This document shows positions 1-9,582 of a stretch of 29,931 nt of DNA, piece after piece. The translations under genes were made by a program, and so were the position numbers. Source of the stretch: a virus. The notes beneath the pieces are model-generated. The model made no database searches and was not told the origin of the DNA. It was given only the letters and a program-made list of their open reading frames with translations. Within the stretch, counting starts at the first letter, position 1. Each line of letters opens with the position of its first letter. The stretch covers positions 1 to 29,931 of the IMG/VR virus record IMGVR_UViG_3300046010_008663; one strand, written 5' to 3'.

Positions 1-90
1 AATGTAGATGTTCTCTGGTTTCACACAATCACTGTAACTGACTCTCGGTTCAGGTGGTCTAACCACACCACCGTTCTTAAACCATTTCAT
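1..90 (-). CDS. Unknown protein, N-terminal 30 codons only (cut by window edge)
   Basis: An open frame begins with ATG at 90-88, overlapping the TGA stop of the dCTP deaminase gene (ATGA), and runs off the left edge of the window without a stop. The visible peptide starts MKWFKNGGVVRPPEPRVSYS. The four-base overlap is the same coupling seen between most genes here, which supports it as a real downstream member of the deaminase operon. Nothing in the 30 visible residues identifies a family. Confidence 0.55.
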   Translation of the reverse strand, partial: MKWFKNGGVVRPPEPRVSYSDCVKPENIYI

Positions 91-638
91 CTTACCCCCT
101 TAGATGCCTGTACACCAACCTGGGCATTATATTGTCCTTTTACCGCATAACTGGCATGTACCGGCACTGGAGCATGGCGCATGAAGATCGCCTGACCGCA
201 CTTCATACCCGGTCTGATCCGCAGTAGTTGTCTGCTGACGTTATAATACTCCAACGTCAAATTACCACTCCACCCACTGTCCATCCATCCTGCCAGCATG
301 TGATTCAAAGCGTTCCGTGCCAGTGATGATTTCATTACAAATTTAGCCGATATATCGTCCACCACGCTGAAGTCGAACCATTCAGCGGTGGTTGCCAGCA
401 GAAATTCTCCCGGAGCGATGACATAACCTTCCGGCCCCATTTTGAAGGGTATTAAATCGATACCATCCGACTTGTCACACAGATCAATTGGTGGTCGATC
501 CAGGTCAATATCATCCGGTTGAATCAGTAATGTATCACCTAAGGTAAGGTCAATTGATGTTGCGTTGATATGCTCGAAGGGCGCGTTCACCACATCCTTC
601 TCCACTAAAGCCACTAGCTCGTTATAGCTTAAGACCAT
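87..638 (-). CDS. dcd: dCTP deaminase (dCTP to dUTP), phage nucleotide metabolism
   Basis: The 183-residue product has the conserved blocks of the Dcd/dUTPase-like trimeric family in order: SIDLTLG (28-34), PGEFLLATT (76-84), KSSLARNAL (103-111, matching the RSSLxRxGL substrate loop with Ser104-Ser105 and Arg108), AGWMDSGWSGNLTLE (116-130, with Glu130 in the position of the catalytic glutamate) and RPGMKCGQ (142-149). Length fits the family (about 180-195). It would deaminate dCTP to dUTP in the cytoplasm and feed dTTP synthesis during phage replication. ATG at 638 has GGAG upstream and a consensus-like promoter at 668-696. It is the first gene of a minus-strand operon leaving the window. A bifunctional dCTP deaminase/dUTPase cannot be excluded. 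Confidence 0.93.
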   Translation of the reverse strand: MVLSYNELVALVEKDVVNAPFEHINATSIDLTLGDTLLIQPDDIDLDRPPIDLCDKSDGIDLIPFKMGPEGYVIAPGEFLLATTAEWFDFSVVDDISAKFVMKSSLARNALNHMLAGWMDSGWSGNLTLEYYNVSRQLLRIRPGMKCGQAIFMRHAPVPVHASYAVKGQYNAQVGVQASKGVR

Positions 639-667
639 CTTTGTTCTCCAAATTAAAGTGAGATTAA

Positions 668-696
668 ATTATACACTTTTTAAGTTCGTGTGTTAA
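668..696 (-). promoter_or_regulatory. Sigma70-type promoter for the dcd operon
   Basis: On the minus strand TTAACA (696-691) and TATAAT (673-668) are separated by exactly 17 bp. The -10 is perfect and the -35 matches 5 of 6. Predicted transcription would start near 661, giving a leader of about 23 bases before the dcd ATG at 638 that includes its GGAG site. This is the best promoter match in the window. Confidence 0.75.
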
Positions 697-732
697 TATG
701 TTTAACGTCCTTAACACAACTGGAGAACAGAG

Positions 733-954
733 ATGAACGAATATGAATTGAGATTGCAACGTGAAAGAATGAGTCGTGTCGCAGCACAAGAACGATACAT
801 GAATGACCGTCAACGGAAACGCAGTAACCGAGTCTGGTTGATGATCATCATTTTATCGGGGTTGATTTGCTTAGGTGGGCAGCACCTTGTATTCAAGTAT
901 GAAGAGCAAGGTGCGCGTGAAGGTGTGGTGGTGTCGCAGGATGATCTTAAATGA
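733..954 (+). CDS. Small single-pass membrane protein, unknown function
   Basis: The 73-residue protein has a highly charged N-terminal half rich in Arg (1-33), one hydrophobic segment WLMIIILSGLICLGG (about 35-49) and a short polar C-terminal tail. The positive-inside rule predicts a cytoplasmic N-terminus. GGAG lies about 9 bases before the ATG, and the leader GGAGAACAGAG resembles the dcd leader GGAGAACAAAG on the other strand. It is transcribed divergently from dcd and converges on the side fibre gene, overlapping its stop by 8 bases. It is not recognised. An accessory envelope protein is possible but unproven. A weak extended -10 (TGTTAATAT, 691-699) is the only promoter candidate seen. 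Confidence 0.7.
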   Translation: MNEYELRLQRERMSRVAAQERYMNDRQRKRSNRVWLMIIILSGLICLGGQHLVFKYEEQGAREGVVVSQDDLK

Positions 955-1867
955 GTTCTTTCCAGCTTGTGATCAATACTGAACCACTTCCACTAATCTT
1001 GTATGTTGCACCTGGAGGGATTAAATGGGTGAAAGTAAACGAACCTGCTGCGGATGAACCATAAGATGCTATGTTAGTACCATTCACATATAAATCAGCA
1101 CCACCTGATGCTGACAATGTGATCTTAACACTGAGTTGAATAGTTTTACCCGTTGAGTTAGTGTAGTCAGTAGCAGCAACACGACTTCCACCCATATCAA
1201 TCCAAGTCGTACCAATCAAAAACGCAGATGCTTGATACCCATCCAGGGTGTCAGCATCTAACCCGCTACCTGAACCATCGACGGTTTTGATCTTGGTCAA
1301 TATATCTGCGGCAGTATATGTAGATGCTGTGAGCTTCGTATCCACATAGTCTTTGTTTGCCAGATCGGTTCCTAATGTCGGGGCATTAGCGCAAGTCATC
1401 CTGGTGTCACATATCCAGTCACCAGCATCGTTACAGTAGGCACCCCAAGCACCCGCTTGATTTAGGAAACCAACACGATTACCGTTACAGTGAATTACTC
1501 GACTGTTTTCATCTGAATCACTCATGTAGATGCTACTACTATTAGCACCGGCACCCACTATCAACAGACCACCGATGTTTAAATTAAGACTGATATCTAC
1601 ACTTCCTGTTACAAAACCACCCGTCGATGGTAAATAACTACCAGGCTCAATTTTTCGATCGGTCGTACCGTTGTAAAAATAGAGTTCATAAGTGGAAGGT
1701 GATGTGAACTTAGTCCACAAGCCGCCAGCAGTCACATAAGGTGGTCGTGTTGCGTTAGCATGATTCGAACCGATAGCAGGATACAGTCGATTTAATCGTG
1801 CTGCCAACTCTGTACCATCGACGGTGTTTGCATCAATCGGTGAGTCACCTGATGAAATAATAGCCAT
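947..1867 (-). CDS. Putative side tail fibre / receptor-binding protein
   Basis: The 306-residue protein carries short modules typical of phage fibre shafts. One is the PTLGTDLANKDYVDTKL segment (about 162-178), which resembles the 'xxLxxKxYVD' shaft motif of many fibres. Another is a LDADTLDGYQASAF segment (about 202-215), echoed near the N-terminus by DANTVDGTELA. The C-terminal third is Gly/Ser/Thr rich and ends in WKELI, as expected for a beta-rich tip domain. The gene directly follows the TipJ gene (9-base gap), the usual place for lambda-like side fibres. AGGGGA about 6 bases before ATG is a good ribosome site. The receptor cannot be inferred. Confidence 0.8.
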   Translation of the reverse strand: MAIISSGDSPIDANTVDGTELAARLNRLYPAIGSNHANATRPPYVTAGGLWTKFTSPSTYELYFYNGTTDRKIEPGSYLPSTGGFVTGSVDISLNLNIGGLLIVGAGANSSSIYMSDSDENSRVIHCNGNRVGFLNQAGAWGAYCNDAGDWICDTRMTCANAPTLGTDLANKDYVDTKLTASTYTAADILTKIKTVDGSGSGLDADTLDGYQASAFLIGTTWIDMGGSRVAATDYTNSTGKTIQLSVKITLSASGGADLYVNGTNIASYGSSAAGSFTFTHLIPPGATYKISGSGSVLITSWKELI

Positions 1868-1876
1868 AAATTTCCC

Positions 1877-4800
1877 CTATAAGGATGTTGTTTGTTCTTT
1901 ACCCATACCAAGAGCCGCCACATCAATTTGACCTGATACCGCAGTTCCGGCATTATTACGCAACAGTATATCAAACCCGAACCGATCTCGATTTGTAGCC
2001 TCGTATCGAACCGCTGTCGTACTGTTCTCAATCGTGATTGCCAATACAGGGGTTCTGATGAATGCCTGATCAAAGGTCACTCTCAGACCCGTATTGGGTA
2101 CAGAAAGATCAAACGCTTTCCACACCCGATCCACAGCATCAATCTCAATTAACCCATCGTCAACGACCGCCCGAACAGTATCACTGAATGATTGTAGCTT
2201 GATCCTGAACTGAATCATTCGACCTGTAATATCCGCAACCTGAAAAGGTCGCCAGTCTGACCATGTAATACCACTAACCCCGGATATAGGGTCGATGGCG
2301 GCGATGTTCGGTTCCCATTCGCTCAATGTCAATATATCATCGGTGACTCGATACTCAGTGGTTGTATCCCACATTGATCGGTCTGCCACCTTAGCCAGTG
2401 GTTGTTGACTAGCCAATGGAACCCATAACACCATGTCACGTTGCTCAAGTTCACCGTGAGCAATAGTTTTGTTCGTAATCCTGACCTCTTGTACATAACC
2501 GAGATCGTAGGTTGTCGCATAATAGTAATACCCTTCATCAGTAATGTTACCGAACGGGCCTGTCAGTTCAATCACTGTACCGTTTACTTGCACCTGACTT
2601 TTACCACCTGTCCAACCTGGTTGATCGTTCACGGTATCCACCACATTAATATCCGGTAGTTGTTCAATGCTGGTTCGAGTAACAACCGATGGGCCAATGT
2701 TACCGCTGGTATCAACCGCTTGAATGAAATATAAACCAGTGCGTGATCCGACTGTCAACGTGTTAGTCAGATAGTTCGTTGTGCCTACAACCTGACTATA
2801 CTCAATCGTACCATTAACAATATCCGGTGAATAACGAATCACATACTCACGGATATTTACTTCCTGATTCAACTGCCAGAATAGGTTAGTCTGTGAATTC
2901 TGGACGTTGCAACCAAACCCTTGCACAGCAGCAGGTGTGGTTGATACAGTAGCCACAATACCGTTGATAATCCGACTTTGACCTACTCCGTATTGACCAT
3001 AAGGAATGATCTCAACTGTAAATGCTGTACCACCGATTGTTGATTGTTGAACCAGATCGAATTGGAAATCGAAGGATTCAACCAACACTTTATCAGTGCG
3101 AACAACACCATCGATAGTACGAGTTACCACTTCATGATAATCGGCATCGAACGGTAATACTGTCCAGTCAACATAAACATTGACATAAGGGAATCGGTCT
3201 ATGAAAACTAACTCTTGAGTCAGATTACTACCATCGATTCTCAATACTTCGGTATTGATCAATAACGCTTGGGATGCTGTTTTACCCACACCTTGACGGC
3301 CCGATTTACTATATGGGATAAGCTCCACATCAATAGTACCGTAATCGAAATAAGGTATAGACTCGTGAATGATTGTATAACCAAATTCCCGAATAGGGTC
3401 TTGGAAATAATCCAATGTTGCCAATGAATGTTCAATACTTAATGAGAACCAAGATGCTGCAATAGGTTCGGCTACCCATGAGATATTTATGTAGTTCAGC
3501 GTTCGACCGCCTTCATGCTTCAATGTCTGTGTGATGTCCAAGCGGCTCACGTAAAGTGATGTGACACCATCTTCACCCAATAGATCATCACCAAATGTAG
3601 GGTTCCAGGGTGGGATAGGTAGATTGTCCACATTGTAGATTTCCTGAACATATCGATACATGCTCAATGTCGCGGTTAGGTCTTTGTCAGGCTGCACCGC
3701 TGATACAATGTACGGAGTGGTGATTCGATTCGTGATACCTAACACAATCAGATCGTCAACGTTCATGCCTGTGGTGTTATCCACGATGAATGTATCTTCA
3801 TCAATCATCTGTACCACTAGACCAGTACGCACAGTACCGTTGACCAGTCGAATCGAATAGCCTGTCGGTGCAACTGATAGCAACTCAGTGACTTGGATTT
3901 GGTTACTGGTGATCGCTTTAATCCGACAAGGCACTCCGCCTATTTCTGGTACATCGTGCGCCACCAGCACCAGATCACCACGGCTACAGACCAAATTCTC
4001 AACATCCATGGTGACGGTGAATATCTCAGATCGATGGATACCCTGCGCCAACATGTACCGACCATACGACCAAGCAGATGAATAGTTGGTGATTCCGAAC
4101 GTGCCTATTTCTTCAAACAAAGTTGCGTTCGACTCACTGTAACCGTTGTTATAGACAATAATCTCGTTTTTCTGCCAATCGGCCCGACCTGATCCGGCTA
4201 TTGCATCTCCATCAATATAACTGACTCTCAACGCGTGAGGAATATCGGAGAATGTGCGAGTACCACTGAACCCCCATGAATTTGCCGGGGTAATAAGTTG
4301 TCGAGGGATGGACTTTTCTTCATCCAGCATCACACCGTATTTACCCTGATTGGTGATCTTCAACGATGCTCTACAAGCGGAGAGTACCGATAATAGTAGT
4401 TCTTGGACGGTAGTGGTGTAATCCACAACAAAATCAGCAGTATATCGAGGTTTGGTGATACTCACACCGTTGATTGTGCGCGTTACCAGTTCATCGCACT
4501 TACCCGCAAAGTAAATCCATGAAGGCCAATCGATCATGGTATCCGGTAATGGGTTAGGAGTGGATACACCTGTCATGATGTCCACGCAAATCCAGGCCGG
4601 GTTGCGAGTTGGAATTTCAATAAAGGTTGTACCGTTGGTGGTTGTTCGCAATATCGATGTTGCATAGGTACTCAAGTTCTGCACAACACCGTTGAGCTTA
4701 TTGTTTGCTTGAACCAACATCTCCAACATCGTATGAGGTCGTGTCAAGTTCAGCACATTACCTGCAATTCTGCTTTCCAACAACACCAACTGAGTGACAT

Positions 4801-5884
4801 CGTAATAATTTGCAACAGTAGCAATGGTGGTATATCGAATGAATCTGATTTCATAAGTACCTGGAACCCCTTCGAAATCGAAGTTAGCTAAAACCGTAAT
4901 AGGAATAGCAGAGGATGATTTAATTCTGACTGAGAACGTGCCATTGTTACTCAAGGATGCCCCTTGATAATCCTTTGCCACCAATCGTTTCCACTCCGTC
5001 GTTCCTATAGGTCGCCACCAGCAATTCACCAGAATCTCATGTTCTACAACTTGATTTGATTTTTTGTTGAAGTGATACAACCCTTGAGGGAAGTAAATAT
5101 TCAACTGAGCACCTATAGATTGTGGTTTCGTTGTGAATTGATAATTTACCTCTTTAAGTGTGTTTATTGTCAGATTCTCAAATCCATACCGGGCTGTGAC
5201 ATACTTCAACTGTGGAGTTTTGGTGTTCTGATGTAGTTGGAAGTTCTCCGTTTTGGTGTAGGTAGTAGAGGAGGTTTCACCGATTTTGATGTTATTCAAA
5301 TCAATGTCAACATTCCCGTACCCAAAATCATAAAGCACGGAGAATTTAGATTTTGTACCAGTTGTTGTGATGGATGGGTTCGCCGCCATCAACGGGTAAT
5401 ACTTCACCCGACCATAGATTCGAGGTACTGTTCCGTAAGGTCTACCTTCGTTACTTTGACCTGTTACCATGTAGTTTGCGCCTGGATTCATCCCTGACCC
5501 GCTTGTGCTGAGTGACGGGGGTTTGATCAGTGCATTGATCACCAGTCCACCCACCATCGATACAGCAACACCCGCAACAGCACCAAGCAATGGGCCATAC
5601 GCAGCAGTCACCCATGCACCAACATAAGCTGCAACTACTGCAACTACTACCATCAGGATCGTACCGAGAATATTCTTCTTACCTCCACCACCCCCACCAC
5701 CTTGAGGGTTGACACCAATGATCAGTTCGTCACCACGCAGGACTCTAAACCCTTCAATATCGGTAACATCGGTTCCACCCAGGTACACCCTCGCCATAGA
5801 TCGGTGGGTTGGATCATGTATACATTGCTCTAATACCTGAGCGATGGTAAGTCCTTCTTGCACTACATAGCGATTTTCAGACAT
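1877..5884 (-). CDS. Central tail-tip protein, TipJ/gpJ family (host specificity)
   Basis: At 1335 residues it is by far the largest gene and closes the tail-tip cluster. Residues 1-60 look like the ubiquitin-like fold at the start of lambda gpI/TipJ proteins. A seven-glycine run follows (about 62-68), then two hydrophobic segments (about 71-91 and 94-119). After that comes the long beta-rich J body, including repeated fibronectin-III-like stretches in the second half. In lambda, gpJ forms the tail tip and contacts the outer-membrane receptor, and gpI is a separate assembly protein. Here the I-like part is fused to J, as is common in TipJ proteins. The ATG overlaps the stop of the NlpC/P60 gene by 8 bases. 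Confidence 0.93.
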   Translation of the reverse strand: MSENRYVVQEGLTIAQVLEQCIHDPTHRSMARVYLGGTDVTDIEGFRVLRGDELIIGVNPQGGGGGGGKKNILGTILMVVVAVVAAYVGAWVTAAYGPLLGAVAGVAVSMVGGLVINALIKPPSLSTSGSGMNPGANYMVTGQSNEGRPYGTVPRIYGRVKYYPLMAANPSITTTGTKSKFSVLYDFGYGNVDIDLNNIKIGETSSTTYTKTENFQLHQNTKTPQLKYVTARYGFENLTINTLKEVNYQFTTKPQSIGAQLNIYFPQGLYHFNKKSNQVVEHEILVNCWWRPIGTTEWKRLVAKDYQGASLSNNGTFSVRIKSSSAIPITVLANFDFEGVPGTYEIRFIRYTTIATVANYYDVTQLVLLESRIAGNVLNLTRPHTMLEMLVQANNKLNGVVQNLSTYATSILRTTTNGTTFIEIPTRNPAWICVDIMTGVSTPNPLPDTMIDWPSWIYFAGKCDELVTRTINGVSITKPRYTADFVVDYTTTVQELLLSVLSACRASLKITNQGKYGVMLDEEKSIPRQLITPANSWGFSGTRTFSDIPHALRVSYIDGDAIAGSGRADWQKNEIIVYNNGYSESNATLFEEIGTFGITNYSSAWSYGRYMLAQGIHRSEIFTVTMDVENLVCSRGDLVLVAHDVPEIGGVPCRIKAITSNQIQVTELLSVAPTGYSIRLVNGTVRTGLVVQMIDEDTFIVDNTTGMNVDDLIVLGITNRITTPYIVSAVQPDKDLTATLSMYRYVQEIYNVDNLPIPPWNPTFGDDLLGEDGVTSLYVSRLDITQTLKHEGGRTLNYINISWVAEPIAASWFSLSIEHSLATLDYFQDPIREFGYTIIHESIPYFDYGTIDVELIPYSKSGRQGVGKTASQALLINTEVLRIDGSNLTQELVFIDRFPYVNVYVDWTVLPFDADYHEVVTRTIDGVVRTDKVLVESFDFQFDLVQQSTIGGTAFTVEIIPYGQYGVGQSRIINGIVATVSTTPAAVQGFGCNVQNSQTNLFWQLNQEVNIREYVIRYSPDIVNGTIEYSQVVGTTNYLTNTLTVGSRTGLYFIQAVDTSGNIGPSVVTRTSIEQLPDINVVDTVNDQPGWTGGKSQVQVNGTVIELTGPFGNITDEGYYYYATTYDLGYVQEVRITNKTIAHGELEQRDMVLWVPLASQQPLAKVADRSMWDTTTEYRVTDDILTLSEWEPNIAAIDPISGVSGITWSDWRPFQVADITGRMIQFRIKLQSFSDTVRAVVDDGLIEIDAVDRVWKAFDLSVPNTGLRVTFDQAFIRTPVLAITIENSTTAVRYEATNRDRFGFDILLRNNAGTAVSGQIDVAALGMGKEQTTSL

Positions 5885-6269
5885 GTGTATAGATTCCTGT
5901 GAGTCGGTGCCGCCAGTTGATGTCGTTCATTTCTTCAATTGTACTATTCCGACCAGGGAACGAGTGCATAAAATAATTATTACCTATGTAAATCCCTACA
6001 TGAAGATCGTACCCTTTAACTTTGAACACTAGCACATCCCCCTCATCTGGATTGTCCTTCTCGACCCACACTTCACCTAATTGCAATCGTTGCTGAACGA
6101 TATTATCAATAGCAAACTCACGTACTGTTTCCGCGGTGTAAAAATACTCAGGTAAAGGGTTTCCGAATTCTTCATCACTGACCCACCTAACGAAAGTCCA
6201 GCAGTCAGCCGATTCAGGAGGATTACCGTGTGGTTTGTAGGGTATACCAATGTACTGACGAATATCCAT
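5877..6269 (-). CDS. NlpC/P60-family tail-tip cysteine peptidase (gpK-like)
   Basis: The 130-residue protein shows the NlpC/P60 signature: Cys23 in ADCWTFVRWV, then GDVLVFKV (77-84), and His90 in DLHVGIYIG, with a further His at 102. These fit the Cys-His catalytic core. In siphophages this protein sits at the tail tip, just before J, and is thought to trim peptidoglycan or process tip proteins. It lacks the JAB/Mov34 N-terminal domain of lambda gpK, so it is the short single-domain form. Start is coupled to the previous gene by TAATG. It is more likely structural than the lysis endolysin, because of its position between minor tail genes and TipJ. Confidence 0.9.
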   Translation of the reverse strand: MDIRQYIGIPYKPHGNPPESADCWTFVRWVSDEEFGNPLPEYFYTAETVREFAIDNIVQQRLQLGEVWVEKDNPDEGDVLVFKVKGYDLHVGIYIGNNYFMHSFPGRNSTIEEMNDINWRHRLTGIYTHV

Positions 6270-6727
6270 TAGAACATTGCCGGGAACTGGACTGGTGTGT
6301 AATTGTCAGCCGGGAACTGACGGTTGAGAATGTTGACAATGTTCATCACACCGCTAATTTGAATAGCGTCATAAGTTGCAGACCGCATCACCATCTCCTC
6401 GACCGATACTTCAACCACATCAGGTTGAACATTCGTCACCAGTTCCAATTTCATCTTCAATGGTTCGGTGATGGAGCGAATCCCCTCAATCAATACATTG
6501 TCAAAGTTTTGAATCGTAAGGGTGATTTTTGGTAGCGACTCACCATCATCAGCAGGAAACGTGAAGTTGAATGGGAAAGGGGTGTATGGTTCACCTCGAC
6601 TCACAATCTCCACAGGGTTGTTCACAAATCGTTGTGTGGCACCTGGGATGTACAGGGTGAGCAACCCTAACCACACCACATCGGTAGATGTAGCTTGAGC
6701 AGCAGCAATGGCGGTAGATGATGGCAT
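6269..6727 (-). CDS. Minor tail protein, DUF1833-like
   Basis: The 152-residue protein has the pattern of the phage DUF1833 family: a strand ending RFVNNPVEIVSRGEPYTPFPFN (about 33-54) followed by LPKITLTIQNFDNVLIEGIRSI (64-85). In phages with TipJ this gene lies directly before the NlpC/P60 gene, as here, in the place of lambda gpL. A role in building the tail-tip ring is inferred from position. The four-cysteine iron-sulfur motif of lambda gpL is absent (no Cys). Confidence 0.8.
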   Translation of the reverse strand: MPSSTAIAAAQATSTDVVWLGLLTLYIPGATQRFVNNPVEIVSRGEPYTPFPFNFTFPADDGESLPKITLTIQNFDNVLIEGIRSITEPLKMKLELVTNVQPDVVEVSVEEMVMRSATYDAIQISGVMNIVNILNRQFPADNYTPVQFPAMF

Positions 6728-6728
6728 G

Positions 6729-7103
6729 TTATAATCCTATCCATTCAGGGAGTTGTTCAATCTGAATCGATACCAGAAACGCTTTCGCACTCCGATCCCA
6801 TTCAAAGGTTGGAGGCTTACTGAATCGCCATACTTCCTCAATACCTGACCCCGGCATCTTGATCCTTGTGGGATGAACACCTTGAGCACATCGAATGTAG
6901 AACCAATCAACCATATCCTGATACTTATCCCTGGTCAGAATAAACGCACCGTTGGCAATACGTAGTGTTTGTGTTGTGCGTCTACGTGTCTTGACCGCAC
7001 CATTCTCCATCTTACTCTTGAGTAGGGATTCTTCCCAAGACTCACTGAGCGTTTGCAGACACCCGCTAATTGTTGAGGGTCTAGTGGCAATGGTTAAACT
7101 CAT
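6729..7103 (-). CDS. Minor tail protein (gpM-like position)
   Basis: The 124-residue protein follows the tape measure gene and overlaps it by 4 bases (ATGA). Its second half (DMVDWFYIRCAQGVHPTR, then EEVWRFSKPPTFEWD) reads like minor tail proteins of lambda gpM type, which cap the distal end of the tail tube around the tape measure. Assignment rests mainly on synteny (tape measure, this gene, DUF1833, NlpC/P60, TipJ). No catalytic motif is visible. Confidence 0.75.
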   Translation of the reverse strand: MSLTIATRPSTISGCLQTLSESWEESLLKSKMENGAVKTRRRTTQTLRIANGAFILTRDKYQDMVDWFYIRCAQGVHPTRIKMPGSGIEEVWRFSKPPTFEWDRSAKAFLVSIQIEQLPEWIGL

Positions 7104-9580
7104 GCTGCCGATCTCCTGAGATTGAACGATGAACGGAATTGTGAATCAAGACTTCCGTCACTCACCATTGTACGGACTTTTCGGGCAATCTGCACTTCCA
7201 GTACCGTCTGCATATCTGGCCCGGTGTAACTGTTCGCCGTGACCTCAACATCCTGTGAAGCGTTGTTGTTGATGATCACGTTGACTGGTGAACCTTGCAC
7301 ACCGAGATCACCTGAACGAGTTCTACGAAGTGGTACGATGGCTTCAGGCCCGGCCTCACCCGCCACACCCGCACCGAACGCACCACCTTTAGCGAATGCG
7401 CGGAGTCCTGCACCCTTCATTGGGAACATGATCGGTTGGTTGATCACACCTTGAGGGAGTCCAAGTGAGTTGAAAGTATTACCCTTCGCTGATGGCATGA
7501 TTCGACCGTTGGAATTGGCACCAAATTGATCAACACCGAAACCCTTTAATGAATTACCTAACGCCTCAACCAATGGTTTCACAATCAGTAATTGAGTGAT
7601 CATTTTGGCGATGTCTTTCAAGAACGATGTGGCGAAATCGGTAATAGAGAATTTGGTTTTTCCAATCCCATCGATCAGACTATCGAAAGCACCTGTGAGT
7701 GTGTTACCTACTTTGTTGTTGATGTCGTTCAACAAATTAAGCATGGTGTTATCCTTGGTCGCTTGATCATAAGCATCACGCAGCTTAGCTAACTTCTCGA
7801 TGTAGAGATTCAGAGATGCAACACTATCAATAGTGATAGTGTCGGTCAATTCTTGAACAGCTTTGTTGAAATCTTCAGCAGGACTTGTTGATGACTTCAA
7901 CTTCTCAGCCATGTTATCGAATTCTTTCGATATGGTCTGAATCATCGGATCAAGTTTCTGAAGTTCCTCAGTCAAGACTCGGAAGTAACCTGTATCAGTT
8001 TGCCCGGTTGCCTGGAGGTTAGCGATAGTGGTTCGCAAAAACTCAATCTTTGGTGCGGTGTTATCGATCTCCTGACCGGATGTAACCAGAGCCTCTTTCC
8101 ACTTGATCGTTGACTTGGTGATCTCATCAGCAGTGTCAGCAATCGCTTTGTCGTAAATGCGTTTGATGATCTCAGGATTACCAATATCCGCTTTGGTAAA
8201 CTCGCTAATTTTCGCAAGTAACTCAGCCCGTTTTTCCTCTGGTGTCCGAATCGCTTCGTACATGCTGAGGTATTCATCACGCAATTTTTCAACAGCTTTA
8301 GTTTGTTCACTGACAAGTTTCGATGTCTCCTTGACAGCAGATGCACCACCTCCACCTGTTGATTTACCTGTGGGGATCAAATCAACCGGGCCAGCTTTAC
8401 CCATATCCTTGAACGTCTTTTCCAGAGCATCTGCGGTACGTTTAGCTTCTTCTTGTTGTAATGATAAGTTCAACAATTCTTTGGTGGTCGCACCAAGCGC
8501 AGGAGACATCACCTGTACTGATCGGGTGATCTGATTAACCGCTTCACTACTGTTGATTGCACCATTACTCAGGTTTTTCAATATCGGTACAACTTTCTGA
8601 GCTTCTTTGACAGTGTAACCAGTAGCATCAGCAAACTTTCTCAAACCGATGGCGTCAGCAGAAAAATCAGTGCCTTGAGGTAAAAAGGTGAAGTCCTTCC
8701 AACCACTCAATAAATCGGATTTTGCATTTTCTAACTGCTTCTTCATTGCAGATTGCAATTCAGAGTTCGCCCGAACAATGTCAGTTTTCAGAATTGCCAG
8801 TTGTGCCTGAGTGCTTTCACGCATCAAGTTCCTGGCAGCAGCACTTGCTTTATTGAACGATTCAACTAACTGATCAGTATTGACCTTGTTGAATGCTGTA
8901 CCAAGTGAGTTAATGTTCGTACTTAAGTCGGATGCAATTTCACCGAGTTTTTTCGCAGGTGTTGCAGCCTCAAACATCCGAGCGATAAACGGGCCAAGCA
9001 GTGACGCTACAAGACCAAGAGCCGCACCCCAGGCACCGAAGGCACCCAAGAGTTGAGGCAACTGTTGACCGAGCGCTACGGAGGCTTTTGTGCCACCTTG
9101 TACCGATACGATAAAGTCAGTGATCTGGAATGATGCATTCTGAACCTGACCGCGGAGACTTTGAATCCCTGTACCGAACTGACTGGTTCCACCTGTCAAT
9201 CGGTTAAGTTGATTCTGATAGGCAGCAAACTCAGCAGTGTTCTGTTTACCAGCAGTCGCCAATTGACTGAGTGCTGTTTTGAGACTGTTAATCTTATTCG
9301 GTAGTGCTTGAGCTTGAGCACCGATCTGAGCCATCTCACGGTTGAACTCAAACATGATCTGGTCAGTGGATTTAACCACCTTGCTCCAATCATCTAGTTT
9401 AACACCCGCTTTTTGAAACCCTTGCGCGTTGGCTACGGTATTTAAACCTAACTTCTCAATCTGACTATCGAGTTTCTTTATCCCATCGGTGATCTTCTTC
9501 AGATCATCCTTCATCTTGACGCTTACATCGATGACAAACTCTTTAGTTGCACCTTGTACTGATATACTGTTATCTGCCAT
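7100..9580 (-). CDS. Tail tape measure protein
   Basis: At 826 residues it is close to lambda gpH (853). The N-terminal half is helical and coiled-coil-like (1-150, Gln/Lys/Ala rich). A hydrophobic stretch at about 171-203 (LPQLLGAFGAWGAALGLVASL within it) could cross the host inner membrane during DNA ejection. A C-terminal motif AGEAGPEAIVPLRR is typical of lambda-type tape measures. By the known rule of roughly 0.15 nm of tail per residue, the tail tube would be about 120 nm. It starts 2 bases after the preceding gene and is coupled to the next by ATGA. Confidence 0.95.
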   Translation of the reverse strand: MADNSISVQGATKEFVIDVSVKMKDDLKKITDGIKKLDSQIEKLGLNTVANAQGFQKAGVKLDDWSKVVKSTDQIMFEFNREMAQIGAQAQALPNKINSLKTALSQLATAGKQNTAEFAAYQNQLNRLTGGTSQFGTGIQSLRGQVQNASFQITDFIVSVQGGTKASVALGQQLPQLLGAFGAWGAALGLVASLLGPFIARMFEAATPAKKLGEIASDLSTNINSLGTAFNKVNTDQLVESFNKASAAARNLMRESTQAQLAILKTDIVRANSELQSAMKKQLENAKSDLLSGWKDFTFLPQGTDFSADAIGLRKFADATGYTVKEAQKVVPILKNLSNGAINSSEAVNQITRSVQVMSPALGATTKELLNLSLQQEEAKRTADALEKTFKDMGKAGPVDLIPTGKSTGGGGASAVKETSKLVSEQTKAVEKLRDEYLSMYEAIRTPEEKRAELLAKISEFTKADIGNPEIIKRIYDKAIADTADEITKSTIKWKEALVTSGQEIDNTAPKIEFLRTTIANLQATGQTDTGYFRVLTEELQKLDPMIQTISKEFDNMAEKLKSSTSPAEDFNKAVQELTDTITIDSVASLNLYIEKLAKLRDAYDQATKDNTMLNLLNDINNKVGNTLTGAFDSLIDGIGKTKFSITDFATSFLKDIAKMITQLLIVKPLVEALGNSLKGFGVDQFGANSNGRIMPSAKGNTFNSLGLPQGVINQPIMFPMKGAGLRAFAKGGAFGAGVAGEAGPEAIVPLRRTRSGDLGVQGSPVNVIINNNASQDVEVTANSYTGPDMQTVLEVQIARKVRTMVSDGSLDSQFRSSFNLRRSAA

Positions 9581-9582
9581 GA

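Noticed and set aside
1792-2073. Minus-strand frame of 93 codons across the TipJ/side fibre junction
   Set aside because: It lies wholly within the end of tipJ and the start of the fibre gene, in another frame, with low-complexity hydrophobic and basic composition and no ribosome site. The two overlapping genes explain the DNA.
5877-6269. NlpC/P60 protein as the phage endolysin
   Set aside because: It is a single short domain placed between minor tail gene and TipJ and coupled to both, which is the tail-tip peptidase position. No holin adjoins it.
7972-8355. Minus-strand frame of 127 codons inside the tape measure gene
   Set aside because: It is an alternative frame of coiled-coil coding DNA, with Arg/Leu/Ser-rich nonsense composition and no independent start signal.
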